Notes under the pieces: generated by a model
What the model saw: only the letters and a program-made list of their open reading frames with translations
What the model was told of the DNA's origin: nothing
The model's database searches: none
Shown here: one piece after another, positions 36,507-45,413 of the stretch
How positions within the stretch are numbered: the stretch's first letter is position 1
How the letters are laid out: every line of letters begins with the position of its first letter
NCBI RefSeq assembly: GCF_000761545.1
Contig: NZ_JPMY01000006.1
Location: 124,001-188,000 of the forward strand
Reading direction: 5' to 3'
DNA: 64,000 bases
From: Pseudomonas sp. ML96
Lineage (GTDB): Bacteria > Pseudomonadota > Gammaproteobacteria > Pseudomonadales > Pseudomonadaceae
Translations under genes and position numbers: made by a program

Positions 36507-38390
36507 TTACAGCATGTCGCTGTAGCGCTCGTCCTTCCTGTACAGCAACGGCTGGGCGAAGCCCGGCACCTGGATGCCGTCGGCGTTGAACTGCAGCTGC
36601 TGGTCGTCGATCAGGTCGTGGCCGAAGTTGTAGAGGATGTCGAAGCGGCCCTGCAGGGCCTGCTGGTCGTACGCCTCGGCATTGGCACGGGTGGCTTCGC
36701 GCTTGGTCTGCCAGGTGCTGAATGCAGCCTCGCCATGGCGCTTGCGCAGCATACGCTCGGCCACCTGCGGCGCCAGTACCACGCCGGTGGCGTTATTGCC
36801 GCCGAAGCCCTTGGAGTTGATGAAGCACACTTCCAGTCCGTCGACCTGGCGATCGCGGGTTTCCAGGCTCAGGTGCTGGCGATGGACATCGTCGGCGACC
36901 TTGTCGATGGTCTTCAGGCCCGGCAGCAGTCCGTGGCGGAAGGTGCCGAGGGCGGCGATCACCTGGTCGCCGCTGGCGGTGGCCAGCGAGTGGCCGAGGA
37001 AGGCCTTCACTGCGGTGATCGGCCAGCTCTCGATGCCGAACGCCGCGGCGACGCGGTCCAGCAGTTCAGATTCGGTGGTGCGGTTGGCCGGGGTGCTGGA
37101 GCCATGGGCATGGACGAAGCTGCGCTGGCGCACGCCGTCCTCGCCGACCAGCTGCATGGCGCTGGCCACGGCCTTGGCCAGGGTCAGGTAGTTGCCCGGG
37201 CCGGGTGCGGAGATGGACTTCTTGAAGCCGTCGGCGTTGATGAACACGTCCGGTACCGCGCCGTGGATGTCGGCGCCCAGCTCCAGGGCCAGTTCGTCGT
37301 CCATCAGCACCAGGAACTGGCAGGACTCGGAGAGGGTGAAGCCGCAGTTGTCGCCGAACGGCCGGCTGGCGCGCTGGAAGTCGACCTCATCGCGACCCTC
37401 GATCTTGCGCAGGCCGTCCTCGGTGGCGAGGGCGCCCATGGCGCCGTAACCGTCGATGACCTCCTGGGTGATCGGCGCCTCGGCGTTGCCGACCAGGGCC
37501 ACGCGGGCCTTGCCGCTGGCGATCTGCTCGATGGCCTTCTGCAGGTTGTAGAGGAAGGTGGCGCAGGCGCCGGTGACGCTGCCGGTGGTGCCGACACTGC
37601 CGAGCACGTAGGCGTTGATGAAGTCGGCCGGCATGGTGTTCAGGCCTAGCGGGCACTGCTTGGCGGTGACCCGGCCGCCCTTGAGGCGCGACTGCAGCAT
37701 GCCGCCGAAGCCATATTCGTCGAGCTGACTCATGATGCTGCCGGCAAATACCGCAACCTCATCCGGCTGCACATGGTCCTGAATAGTGCGCCAGTCCAGG
37801 CCGGTGGAGCGCAGTGCGTCGGTGGCGCCGGTCACCGCCATCTGCAGGCCGCGCGGGTGGAAGTGCGAGTGGTACAACTCTCCGGGCTCGAAGCCGGCGG
37901 GCAACTGGCCTGCGGACTTCACCGGCAGCGCGCGGTAGCTGTCGACCTTGAACTCGCAGCTGTCGCTCAGGGTGACGCGTACCTGCTGCTCGTCCACGTC
38001 TTCTACCTGCCAGGTGGCCGGTAACGGCTCGGGCAGGTGCTTGCGCAGGGTGGTGAACTGGGCGCCGCTGATGGCGAGATTCTTCTGCCAGTGGGCGGCA
38101 TCGACGTCCAGGTGGCGCTTGTCGATGCGCCGTACCAGGGTGCCGGCGAGGATCTCGGCGCCATGCCGGGCCTCGATCTCGGCGAGGCTCAGCGGCTGGC
38201 CGTCGAGGCTGCGAAACTGGCCATCGACCACCTGCACCATTTTCATCATCACGGCCAGGCCGGCCAGGGTCTGCTGGCGGCTGGTGGCATCCAGCGATTC
38301 CTGGACGATGCGGCGGAAGCCGTGGTGGAACGAGCTTCTGCCGGCGGCGTTATAGCCGCCGAAGCCGACGATGACGGGTAGACGAGACAT
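36507..38390 (-). CDS. fabY: Beta-ketoacyl-ACP synthase FabY
   Basis: This condensing enzyme starts fatty acid synthesis from acetyl-CoA and malonyl-ACP in P. aeruginosa (PA5174), replacing FabH. The 627-residue protein is much longer than FabB/FabF and matches the FabY size. The catalytic triad is readable: Cys276 in VTGACATF, His429 in HAHGSSTP and His467 in KAFLGHS. I chose ATG 38390; a GTG one codon earlier has equally good spacing from GGAG. The location beside arcC is as in P. aeruginosa. Confidence 0.93.
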   Translation of the reverse strand: MSRLPVIVGFGGYNAAGRSSFHHGFRRIVQESLDATSRQQTLAGLAVMMKMVQVVDGQFRSLDGQPLSLAEIEARHGAEILAGTLVRRIDKRHLDVDAAHWQKNLAISGAQFTTLRKHLPEPLPATWQVEDVDEQQVRVTLSDSCEFKVDSYRALPVKSAGQLPAGFEPGELYHSHFHPRGLQMAVTGATDALRSTGLDWRTIQDHVQPDEVAVFAGSIMSQLDEYGFGGMLQSRLKGGRVTAKQCPLGLNTMPADFINAYVLGSVGTTGSVTGACATFLYNLQKAIEQIASGKARVALVGNAEAPITQEVIDGYGAMGALATEDGLRKIEGRDEVDFQRASRPFGDNCGFTLSESCQFLVLMDDELALELGADIHGAVPDVFINADGFKKSISAPGPGNYLTLAKAVASAMQLVGEDGVRQRSFVHAHGSSTPANRTTESELLDRVAAAFGIESWPITAVKAFLGHSLATASGDQVIAALGTFRHGLLPGLKTIDKVADDVHRQHLSLETRDRQVDGLEVCFINSKGFGGNNATGVVLAPQVAERMLRKRHGEAAFSTWQTKREATRANAEAYDQQALQGRFDILYNFGHDLIDDQQLQFNADGIQVPGFAQPLLYRKDERYSDML

Positions 38391-38502
38391 CACGCATAAC
38401 TCCTTCGGGCGCCCCGGTAGGCGTTGACGCAGGCAATGGCCGTTCCGGCCAGGCGGTGGTTACCGGGTGGCGACTCAAAATGAATCGGGATGTCTGGATG
38501 AC

Positions 38503-38532
38503 GCAGGTCGTGACTGTTAGGTCACGACCTGC
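38503..38532. terminator. Hairpin after arcC
   Basis: A perfect 12-bp stem (GCAGGTCGTGAC / GTCACGACCTGC) with loop TGTTAG lies 29 bases beyond the arcC stop. There is no T-run on the minus strand, so it may be an mRNA-stabilising 3' hairpin or a weak terminator. Confidence 0.6.
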
Positions 38533-38560
38533 CTGCCGAGTGGCAGTGAGAGGCGTTGCC

Positions 38561-39487
38561 TCAGTGGTAGCTGAGGCCGGGTTGTGCGGTGCTGACGCGG
38601 GTGCCGGACTTGCCCTGGACGATGGCCTCGATATTGGCCAGCGAGCCGATCACCGCGACCTTGCCGGTGTTGCGGGCGAACTCGGCCGCGGCCTGGACCT
38701 TCGGCCCCATGGAGCCGGCGGCGAAGCCGAGGCGTTCCAGTTCGTCCGGGTGGGCCTGGGCGATGGCCTTCTGCGTCGGCTTGCCCCAGTCGATGTAGGC
38801 GGCGTCCACGTCGGTGGCGATCACCAGCAGGTCGCTATCCAGCTGTTCGGCGAGCAGGGCCGAGCACAGGTCCTTGTCGATCACCGCTTCCACGCCGTGC
38901 AGCTTGCCGTTGTCGTACATGGTCGGAATGCCGCCGCCGCCAGCGCAGATCACCACGCTGCCTTTCTCCAGCAGCCACTTCACCGGGCGGATTTCGAAGA
39001 TCCGCTGCGGCCGTGGGCTGGCCACCACGCGGCGGAACTTGTCGCCATCCGGAGCGATGCTCCAGCCTTTCTCCTTGGCCAGGCGCTCGGCCTCGTCCTT
39101 GGGATAGACCGGGCCGATCGGCTTGGTCGGCTTCTGGAAGGCCGGGTCGGCGCTGTCCACCTCGACCTGAGTCAGGATGGTGGCGAAGGGCACCTCGAAC
39201 GGCAGCAGGTTGCCCAGTTCCTGTTCGATCATGTAGCCGATCATGCCTTCGGTCTCGGCGCCGAGTACGTCCAGCGGATAGGGGTTGGCCGGATCGTAGG
39301 CGTTGCCCTGCAGGGCCAGCAGGCCGACCTGCGGGCCGTTGCCGTGGGCGATCACCAGCTCGTTGCCGGGGGCCACCTTGGCGATCTGTTCGCAGGCGAT
39401 GCGCACGTTGATGCGCTGGTTCTCTGCAGTCATGGCTTCGCCACGCCGCAGCAGGGCGTTGCCACCCAAGGCGATGACTAGTCGCAT
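38561..39487 (-). CDS. arcC: Carbamate kinase
   Basis: The last enzyme of the arginine deiminase pathway makes ATP from carbamoyl phosphate and ADP. The 308-residue protein has [36 protein letters not shown] and the C-terminal AMGEDAKS-like block [19 protein letters not shown] precedes the ATG. It is the distal gene of arcDABC, 54 bp from arcB. Confidence 0.96.
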   Translation of the reverse strand: MRLVIALGGNALLRRGEAMTAENQRINVRIACEQIAKVAPGNELVIAHGNGPQVGLLALQGNAYDPANPYPLDVLGAETEGMIGYMIEQELGNLLPFEVPFATILTQVEVDSADPAFQKPTKPIGPVYPKDEAERLAKEKGWSIAPDGDKFRRVVASPRPQRIFEIRPVKWLLEKGSVVICAGGGGIPTMYDNGKLHGVEAVIDKDLCSALLAEQLDSDLLVIATDVDAAYIDWGKPTQKAIAQAHPDELERLGFAAGSMGPKVQAAAEFARNTGKVAVIGSLANIEAIVQGKSGTRVSTAQPGLSYH

Positions 39488-39541
39488 GTTGATTCTCCTT
39501 GAACGGGCGCGAGCCGGGGCGTGCCCGGCCCGCGGCGGCGG

Positions 39542-40552
39542 TTAGACATCGGCCAGGGTCGAGACCAGGATCGCCTTGATGGTGTGCATGCGGTTTTCCG
39601 CCTGCTCGAAGGCGATGCACCAGGGCGACTCGAACACGTCGTCGGTCACTTCGATGCCGTTCTTCAGGTGCGGGTACTGTTCGGCGATCTGCTTGCCGAC
39701 CTTGGTCTCGCTGTTGTGGAAGGCCGGCAGGCAGTGCATGAACTTCACGCGTGGGTTGCCGACAGACTTCATCAGCTCGGCGTTGACCTGATAGGGCATC
39801 AGTTCCTTGATGCGTTCACCCCAGGCTTCTACCGGCTCGCCCATCGACACCCAGACGTCGGTGTGGACGAAGTCGACGCCCTTGACCGCGGCCTTGGCAT
39901 CCTCGGTGAGGGTGATGCGCGCGCCGCTCTCTTCCGCGAATTTCTTGCACGCGGCAACGTGTTCATCGGTGGGCCACAGGGCCTTGGGCGCGGCGATGCG
40001 CACGTCCATGCCGAGCTTGGCGCCGATCAGCAGCAGCGAGTTGCCCATGTTGTTGCGGGCGTCGCCCAGGTAGGCGTAGCTGATCTCGTGCAGCGGCTTG
40101 TCGCTGTGCTCGCGCATGGTCAGCACGTCGGCGAGCATCTGGGTCGGGTGGTATTCGTCGGTCAGGCCGTTGAACACCGGCACGCCGGCATACGCGGCGA
40201 GGTCTTCGACGATTTCCTGTTTGAAGCCGCGGTACTCGATGGCGTCGTACATGCGCCCGAGCACGCGGGCGGTGTCCTTCATCGATTCCTTGTGGCCGAT
40301 CTGCGAGGAGCCCGGGTCGATGTAGGTGACGTTAGCGCCCTGATCATAGGCGGCGACTTCAAAGGCGCAGCGGGTGCGGGTGGAGGTCTTCTCGAAGATC
40401 AGCGCGATGTTCTTGCGCAGCAGGTGCGGCTGTTCGGTGCCGGTGTACTTGGCGCGTTTCAGGTCGCGCGACAGGTCCAGCAGGTAGCGCAGCTCGCGAG
40501 TGCTGTGGTGCATCAGGCTGAGCAGGTTGCGGTTGTGCATGTTGAAAGCCAT
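39542..40552 (-). CDS. arcB: Catabolic ornithine carbamoyltransferase
   Basis: This enzyme converts citrulline and phosphate to ornithine and carbamoyl phosphate in the catabolic direction. The 336-residue length fits ArcB. The carbamoyl-phosphate site STRTR is at residues 57-61, and the HCLPAFH motif follows later. The assignment to the catabolic isozyme rests on position between arcA and arcC. Confidence 0.96.
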   Translation of the reverse strand: MAFNMHNRNLLSLMHHSTRELRYLLDLSRDLKRAKYTGTEQPHLLRKNIALIFEKTSTRTRCAFEVAAYDQGANVTYIDPGSSQIGHKESMKDTARVLGRMYDAIEYRGFKQEIVEDLAAYAGVPVFNGLTDEYHPTQMLADVLTMREHSDKPLHEISYAYLGDARNNMGNSLLLIGAKLGMDVRIAAPKALWPTDEHVAACKKFAEESGARITLTEDAKAAVKGVDFVHTDVWVSMGEPVEAWGERIKELMPYQVNAELMKSVGNPRVKFMHCLPAFHNSETKVGKQIAEQYPHLKNGIEVTDDVFESPWCIAFEQAENRMHTIKAILVSTLADV

Positions 40553-40616
40553 GGTTCTTCTCCTTGTGGGTATGGAAACCGCGTCCGGCGGCGTGATGGC
40601 CGCCGGGGTGGCTTTA

Positions 40617-41867
40617 TCAGTAGTCGATCGGGTCGCGGATGATCGGGCAGGTCATGCAGTGGCCGCCGCCGCGGCCGCGGCCCAGCTCGCTGGCGCTGAT
40701 GGTGATGACCTCGACGCCGGCCTTGCGCAGCAGGGTGTTGGTGTAGGTGTTGCGGTCATAGCCGACCACCACGCCTGGCTCCAGGCAGACCACGTTGTTG
40801 CCGTCGTCCCACTGTTCGCGCTCGGCCTCGAAGCTGTCGCCGCCGGTTTCCACCACGCGCAGTTTCTTCAGATTGAGCGACTCGGCGACCACGTCGAGGA
40901 AGGATTTGTTCTCGCGACGCACATCGATGCCGCCCGGCTTGCTCTCGTCCGGGCGAATCACGAACGGCACGATCTGGTAGGCGACTTCCGGGAAGACGGT
41001 GACCAGATCGCGGTCGCAGAAGCTGAACACGGTGTCCAGGTGCATGGCCGCGCGCGACTTGCCGAGACCGGCAACCACTACGCGCTCGGCAGCGCCGGCC
41101 TTGAACAGGGCCTGGGCAACCTGGCCGATGGCCTGGTGCGAAGTGCGCTCGCCCATACCGATCAGCACGGTACCGTTACCGATCGGCATCACGTCGCCAC
41201 CTTCCAGGGTGGCTGCGCCGTGGTCGACATCCGGGTCGCCGTACCAGATCTGGAAGTCGGCGTTGACGAAGTCCTGGTGGTATTTGTAGATGGCGCTGGC
41301 CAGCAGGGTTTCCTGGCGGCGCGCCGGCCAGTACATGGGGTTGAGGGTGACACCACCGTAGATCCAGCAGGTGGTGTCGCGAGTGAACTGGGTGTTGGGT
41401 AGTGGCGGGAAGATGAAGCTGGACTCACCCAGGTAGGCGTTGAACATCTTCGCCACCTCGGAATCCTTGTGCTTGGCCAGGTCGGCGCCGGACACGCCAC
41501 CGATCAGGTACTCGGCGATGCGGCGTGGCTCCAGGCCTTCGATGAAGGAGCGCACTTCGTTCTGCAAACCAAGGCCAACGCTGTTGGGGGTGAGCTTGCG
41601 GTCGAGGATCCACTTCAGGGCCTCGGGGCTGCGGACGGTCTCTTCGAGGAGGTTGTGCATCTCGACGACCTCGATGCCGCGTTCGCGCATCTTGGTCATG
41701 AAGTCGAAGTGGTCGCGCTTGGCCTGGGAGACCCAGATCACGTCGTCGAACAGCAGCTCGTCGCAGTTGTTGGGGGTGAGGCGCAGGTGGGCGAGGCCCG
41801 GCGAGCACACCATGACTTTGTGCAGTTTGCCGGCCTCGGAATGGACGCCTAGAGGTTTATTGGACAT
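40617..41867 (-). CDS. arcA: Arginine deiminase
   Basis: This enzyme hydrolyses arginine to citrulline and ammonia. The 416-residue protein ends with the catalytic Cys404 in [10 protein letters not shown]. Other active-site blocks are [26 protein letters not shown] and [12 protein letters not shown]. It is the second gene of the operon, 15 bp from arcD. The enzyme is cytoplasmic and feeds citrulline to ArcB. Confidence 0.97.
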   Translation of the reverse strand: MSNKPLGVHSEAGKLHKVMVCSPGLAHLRLTPNNCDELLFDDVIWVSQAKRDHFDFMTKMRERGIEVVEMHNLLEETVRSPEALKWILDRKLTPNSVGLGLQNEVRSFIEGLEPRRIAEYLIGGVSGADLAKHKDSEVAKMFNAYLGESSFIFPPLPNTQFTRDTTCWIYGGVTLNPMYWPARRQETLLASAIYKYHQDFVNADFQIWYGDPDVDHGAATLEGGDVMPIGNGTVLIGMGERTSHQAIGQVAQALFKAGAAERVVVAGLGKSRAAMHLDTVFSFCDRDLVTVFPEVAYQIVPFVIRPDESKPGGIDVRRENKSFLDVVAESLNLKKLRVVETGGDSFEAEREQWDDGNNVVCLEPGVVVGYDRNTYTNTLLRKAGVEVITISASELGRGRGGGHCMTCPIIRDPIDY

Positions 41868-41882
41868 ATCGAACTCCTTCTC

Positions 41883-43310
41883 TTACAGACTCAGGAAGCC
41901 GTCATACAGGCCGTAGGCGGCGATGGCGGCACCGATCAGAACGACGATGAAGATGATCTTCTCGACGTTGGTGAACACGGGTTGGTTGAGCTCGCGCTTG
42001 GCCTTGGCGAACAGGATCACGCCAGGTGCGTAGAGCAGGGCGGAGAGCAGCAGGTACTGCACGCCGGCGGCGTACACCAGCCACACCGCATAGAGGGTGG
42101 AGACCAGGGCGATGAACATGTCCTTGTTGCGCTCGCCGGGCGCGTTCTCGTAGGTCTCGCCGCGCCAGGCCAGCAGCAGGGCGTAGGCGCTGGACCAGAA
42201 GTACGGCACCAGGATCATCGAGGTGGCCAGGTACAGCAGGCTCAGGTAGGTGGAGCTGTTGAACAGGGTGATGATCAGGAACAGCTGGATCAGCCCGTTG
42301 GTCAGCCACAGCGCATTGGCCGGCACCTGGTTGGCGTTCTCCTTGCGCAGGAACTCCGGCATGGTGTGGTCTTTGGCCGAGGAGAAGATGATCTCGGCGC
42401 AGAGCAGGGTCCAGGACAGCAGGGCCCCGGCCAGCGACACCAGCAGGCCGATGGAGATCAGTTGGGCGCCCCACGGGCCGACCACCTGCTCAAGCACGCC
42501 GGCCATCGACGGGTTCTTCAGCCCGGCCAGTTCGGCCTGGGCCATGATGCCCTGGCTCAGTACGTTGACCAGCACCAGCAGCAGGAGCACGGCGATGAAG
42601 CCGATCACGGTGGCCTTGCCGACGTCGCTACGTTTCTCGGCGCGGGCGGAGAAGATGCTGGCGCCCTCGATGCCGATGAACACCCAGACGGTGACCAGCA
42701 TCATGTTGCGCACCTGATCCATCACGCTGCCCAGCTTGTCGTTGCCGGCACCCCAGAAGTCGGTGGTGAACACATCGAGCTTGAAGGCGATGGCGGCGAT
42801 CACGATGAACAGCGCCAGCGGCACCATCTTGGCGATGGTAGTGATGGTGTTGATGAAGGCCGCTTCCTTGATGCCGCGCAGGACCAGGAAGTGCAGCAGC
42901 CAGAGCAGGATCGAGGCGCAGATGATGGCGGGTAGCGTGTTGCCTTCGCCGAACACCGGGAAGAAATAGCCGAGGGTGGAGAACAGCAGCACCATGTAGC
43001 TGACGTTGCCGATCCAGGCACTGATCCAGTAACCCCAGGCCGAAGAGAAGCCCATGTAGTCGCCGAAGCCAGCCTTGGCGAAGGCGTACACGCCGCCGTC
43101 GAGTTCAGGCTTGCGGTTGGCCAGGGTCTGGAACACGAAGGCCAGGGTCAGCATGCCCACGCCGGTGATCAGCCAGCCGATCAGTGTGGCGCCGGCGCCG
43201 GCGCTATTGGCGATGTTCTGTGGCAGGGAAAATATCCCGCCGCCGACCATCGACCCGATTACCAGTGCGATCAGCGCGCCCAGTTTTAGTTTGTTTGCCG
43301 AATCAGACAT
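41883..43310 (-). CDS. arcD: Arginine/ornithine antiporter
   Basis: This inner-membrane antiporter imports arginine in exchange for ornithine. The 475-residue APC-superfamily protein has about 12-13 helices. The first carries the family motif IGSMVGGGIFSLP. I chose ATG 43310 because GGAGG lies six bases upstream; a TTG one codon earlier would be too near. It heads arcDABC and is preceded by an ANR-type box at 43376-43389. Confidence 0.95.
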   Translation of the reverse strand: MSDSANKLKLGALIALVIGSMVGGGIFSLPQNIANSAGAGATLIGWLITGVGMLTLAFVFQTLANRKPELDGGVYAFAKAGFGDYMGFSSAWGYWISAWIGNVSYMVLLFSTLGYFFPVFGEGNTLPAIICASILLWLLHFLVLRGIKEAAFINTITTIAKMVPLALFIVIAAIAFKLDVFTTDFWGAGNDKLGSVMDQVRNMMLVTVWVFIGIEGASIFSARAEKRSDVGKATVIGFIAVLLLLVLVNVLSQGIMAQAELAGLKNPSMAGVLEQVVGPWGAQLISIGLLVSLAGALLSWTLLCAEIIFSSAKDHTMPEFLRKENANQVPANALWLTNGLIQLFLIITLFNSSTYLSLLYLATSMILVPYFWSSAYALLLAWRGETYENAPGERNKDMFIALVSTLYAVWLVYAAGVQYLLLSALLYAPGVILFAKAKRELNQPVFTNVEKIIFIVVLIGAAIAAYGLYDGFLSL

Positions 43311-43668
43311 CAAACACCTCCAAATGGCGGAGAGAAGTTATGAGCAAATTGGGCGCGCTATTGGGGGCGAGGATATTGACGTCGATCAATAGCTTGCTAT
43401 CCATTGCTCGATACTACTGTCCCTGTATTGCTGGCAGAGTCGGGGTGGGCCCCGTGGGGTCGCGGATAACGCCGAGATAGAGCGGCTTGTGGGCCATGCT
43501 GCAAGCGAGGCGTGAAAGGAAATCTAGTACAGGTTTTATCGCTTGCAAGTTGCAGAAGTAAGACGGTTATTCGTAATGGCTAATTGCTAGCGTTAATTTC
43601 GGATAACTACTGGATTTGATATTTCCAATTGGTCTAATTATTTGGCGGGGGAGTTGAGGAGGTAAAAA
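43311..43668. other. arcD upstream regulatory region
   Basis: This 358-bp gap between divergent genes holds the ANR box. Its right half (about 43510-43668) is markedly AT-rich for this genome. A GCAAGCG / CGCTTGC inverted pair lies at 43501-43507 and 43540-43546. A strong GAGGAGGT ribosome-binding site at about 43656-43663 serves the next gene. I did not find an unambiguous -10 for either direction. Confidence 0.5.
43376..43389 (-). promoter_or_regulatory. ANR/FNR-type operator of arcDABC
   Basis: TTGAC, four bases, ATCAA matches the ANR consensus TTGAT-N4-ATCAA at nine of ten positions. Its centre is 72 bp upstream of the arcD ATG. With the usual -41.5 spacing the transcript would start about 30 bp before arcD. 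Oxygen limitation is therefore the expected inducer. Confidence 0.8.
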
Positions 43669-44040
43669 ATGTTCAGCCAAGGCCATCTCGAAGTGCATCG
43701 AGAGCCCCTGCAGGTAGGGGTTGGCATCCACCTGTGCTTCGACTATCAGGTGTGCCGGGACGAGTCCGGCTGTCATGTGGACTTTCGCCTGTCAGGCGAG
43801 GTGGGCGGGCGCCCGGTGGCGGACGATTTCAGGCTGCGCGATGACGTTGCCTACAACGTTTTGCAGAGCGCCAGACGCAGCCTGCGCCGGCAGGGCGTGG
43901 AGGCCAGCGAGCCGGCGCTGTTCGCCTTGCGCGAAGAGCTGGAGCCTCTATTCAGCGATCTGCGCCGGCAGCTGCACAGCGAGCCGGGCGACGCCGTCGA
44001 TCTGCCGCGCTTCCTGCTGGATCGAGGTGTACGCGACTAG
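43669..44040 (+). CDS. Small DUF5064-like protein of unknown function
   Basis: The 123-residue soluble protein begins MFSQGHLEVHREPLQVG, alternates short beta strands in the first half, and has a helical C-terminal half (DDVAYNVLQSARRSLRRQG). It resembles the small DUF5064 proteins of pseudomonads, which lack a known function. The ribosome-binding site GAGGAGGT is unusually strong. It is divergent from arcD and converges on dctD with eight bp between stop codons. Confidence 0.65.
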   Translation: MFSQGHLEVHREPLQVGVGIHLCFDYQVCRDESGCHVDFRLSGEVGGRPVADDFRLRDDVAYNVLQSARRSLRRQGVEASEPALFALREELEPLFSDLRRQLHSEPGDAVDLPRFLLDRGVRD

Positions 44041-44048
44041 CTCGGGGC

Positions 44049-45413
44049 TCAGTCCTGCTCGTCGCCACCCCAGTCCAGGCCGTGTTTGCGCAGCTTGTCG
44101 TGCAGGGTCTTGCGCGGCAGGCCGAGCGCCTCGGCCAGGCTGCGCAGGGAGCCGTGCTCCTTGGCCATCTCCGCCGTGATCAGCGCCTTCTCGAAGGCCT
44201 CGACTCGCTCGCCGAGGTTCTGCCCTCCAGCACCCGCCACCGGCACCGCGCCGGGTATATCGAGGCCCAGGCCCAGGCCCATGGCAAAGCGTTCGGCGGC
44301 GTTCTGCAATTCGCGCACGTTGCCCGGCCAGGCGTGGCTGAGCAGCTGGGTTCGTTGGCCCTGTTGCAGCTCGCGGTTCGGCAAACCATGGCGCTGGGCC
44401 GCAGCCTCGGCGTGGTGCTGGAACAGCACGAGGATGTCCGCGCCGCGCTCGCGCAGCGGCGGAATGCTCAGCGGGGCGACGTTCAGGCGGTAATACAGGT
44501 CGGCGCGGAAACGGCCCTGGTCGGCGGCGATGCGCAGGTCTTCCTTGGTCGCGGCGATCACGCGGATATCCAGGGGAATCAGCTGATTGCCGCCGAGGCG
44601 CTCGACCGCGCGCTCCTGCAACAGGCGCAGCAGCTTGACCTGCACATCCGGGCTCATGCTTTCGATCTCGTCGAGGAACAGGGTGCCGCCGTTGGCGAAC
44701 TCGAACTTGCCGATGCGGCGCTTCTGCGCCCCGGTGAAGGCGCCGGCCTCGTGGCCGAACAGCTCGCTCTCCACCACCGACTCGGCCAGCGCACCGGCGT
44801 TGATCGCGACGAAGGGCCCCTTCTTGCGCGAGGACAGATCGTGCAACGCGCGAGCTACCACTTCCTTGCCGGCGCCGGTTTCGCCGAGGATCAATACATC
44901 GGTGTTGATCGCGGCCAGGGCGCCGACCTGCTCGCGCAGGCGCAGCATGGGCGCGGACTGGCCGATCAGGCGTGCGCCGAGTTCGCTGCGGTCGGCCAGG
45001 GCCAGGCGCAGGCCGCGGTTGTCCAGAACCAGGCGACGCAGTTCCAGGGCGCGGCGCACGCCATCGAGCAGGGCCTCGCTGGCGAAGGGTTTTTCCAGGA
45101 AGTCATAGGCGCCGGCGCGCATGGCCTGCACGGCCAGCGGCACGTCGCCATGCCCGGTAATCAGCAGCACCGGCAGCTCGGCATCCTGCTGGTGCAGCTG
45201 TTCGAGCAACTGCAGGCCATCGATACCGGGCATGCGAATGTCGCTGACCACCACGCCGGGCCAGTCCGGCTCGATTCGTTCGGCCACACCGCGGGCATCG
45301 GCCAGCGTTTCGACCCGCAGGCCCGCCAGGTCGAGGGTCTGCGCCAGGGCCTGGCGCAGGTGCGCGTCGTCGTCGATCAGCAGGACCTGGGTGCGGGCGT
45401 CTATGGCGCTCAT
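44049..45413 (-). CDS. dctD: C4-dicarboxylate response regulator DctD (sigma-54 activator)
   Basis: This 454-residue NtrC-family regulator has a receiver domain (1-125; phosphoacceptor Asp58 in VVVSDIRMPG), an AAA+ domain with Walker A GETGAGKE (about 177-184), the sigma-54 contact GAFTGA at 224-229, Walker B GGTLFLDEIES, and a C-terminal Fis-type helix-turn-helix (LAEALGLPRKTLHDKLRKHG). Its ATG overlaps the dctB stop by four bases. Target dct transporter genes are not in the window. Confidence 0.93.
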   Translation of the reverse strand: MSAIDARTQVLLIDDDAHLRQALAQTLDLAGLRVETLADARGVAERIEPDWPGVVVSDIRMPGIDGLQLLEQLHQQDAELPVLLITGHGDVPLAVQAMRAGAYDFLEKPFASEALLDGVRRALELRRLVLDNRGLRLALADRSELGARLIGQSAPMLRLREQVGALAAINTDVLILGETGAGKEVVARALHDLSSRKKGPFVAINAGALAESVVESELFGHEAGAFTGAQKRRIGKFEFANGGTLFLDEIESMSPDVQVKLLRLLQERAVERLGGNQLIPLDIRVIAATKEDLRIAADQGRFRADLYYRLNVAPLSIPPLRERGADILVLFQHHAEAAAQRHGLPNRELQQGQRTQLLSHAWPGNVRELQNAAERFAMGLGLGLDIPGAVPVAGAGGQNLGERVEAFEKALITAEMAKEHGSLRSLAEALGLPRKTLHDKLRKHGLDWGGDEQD

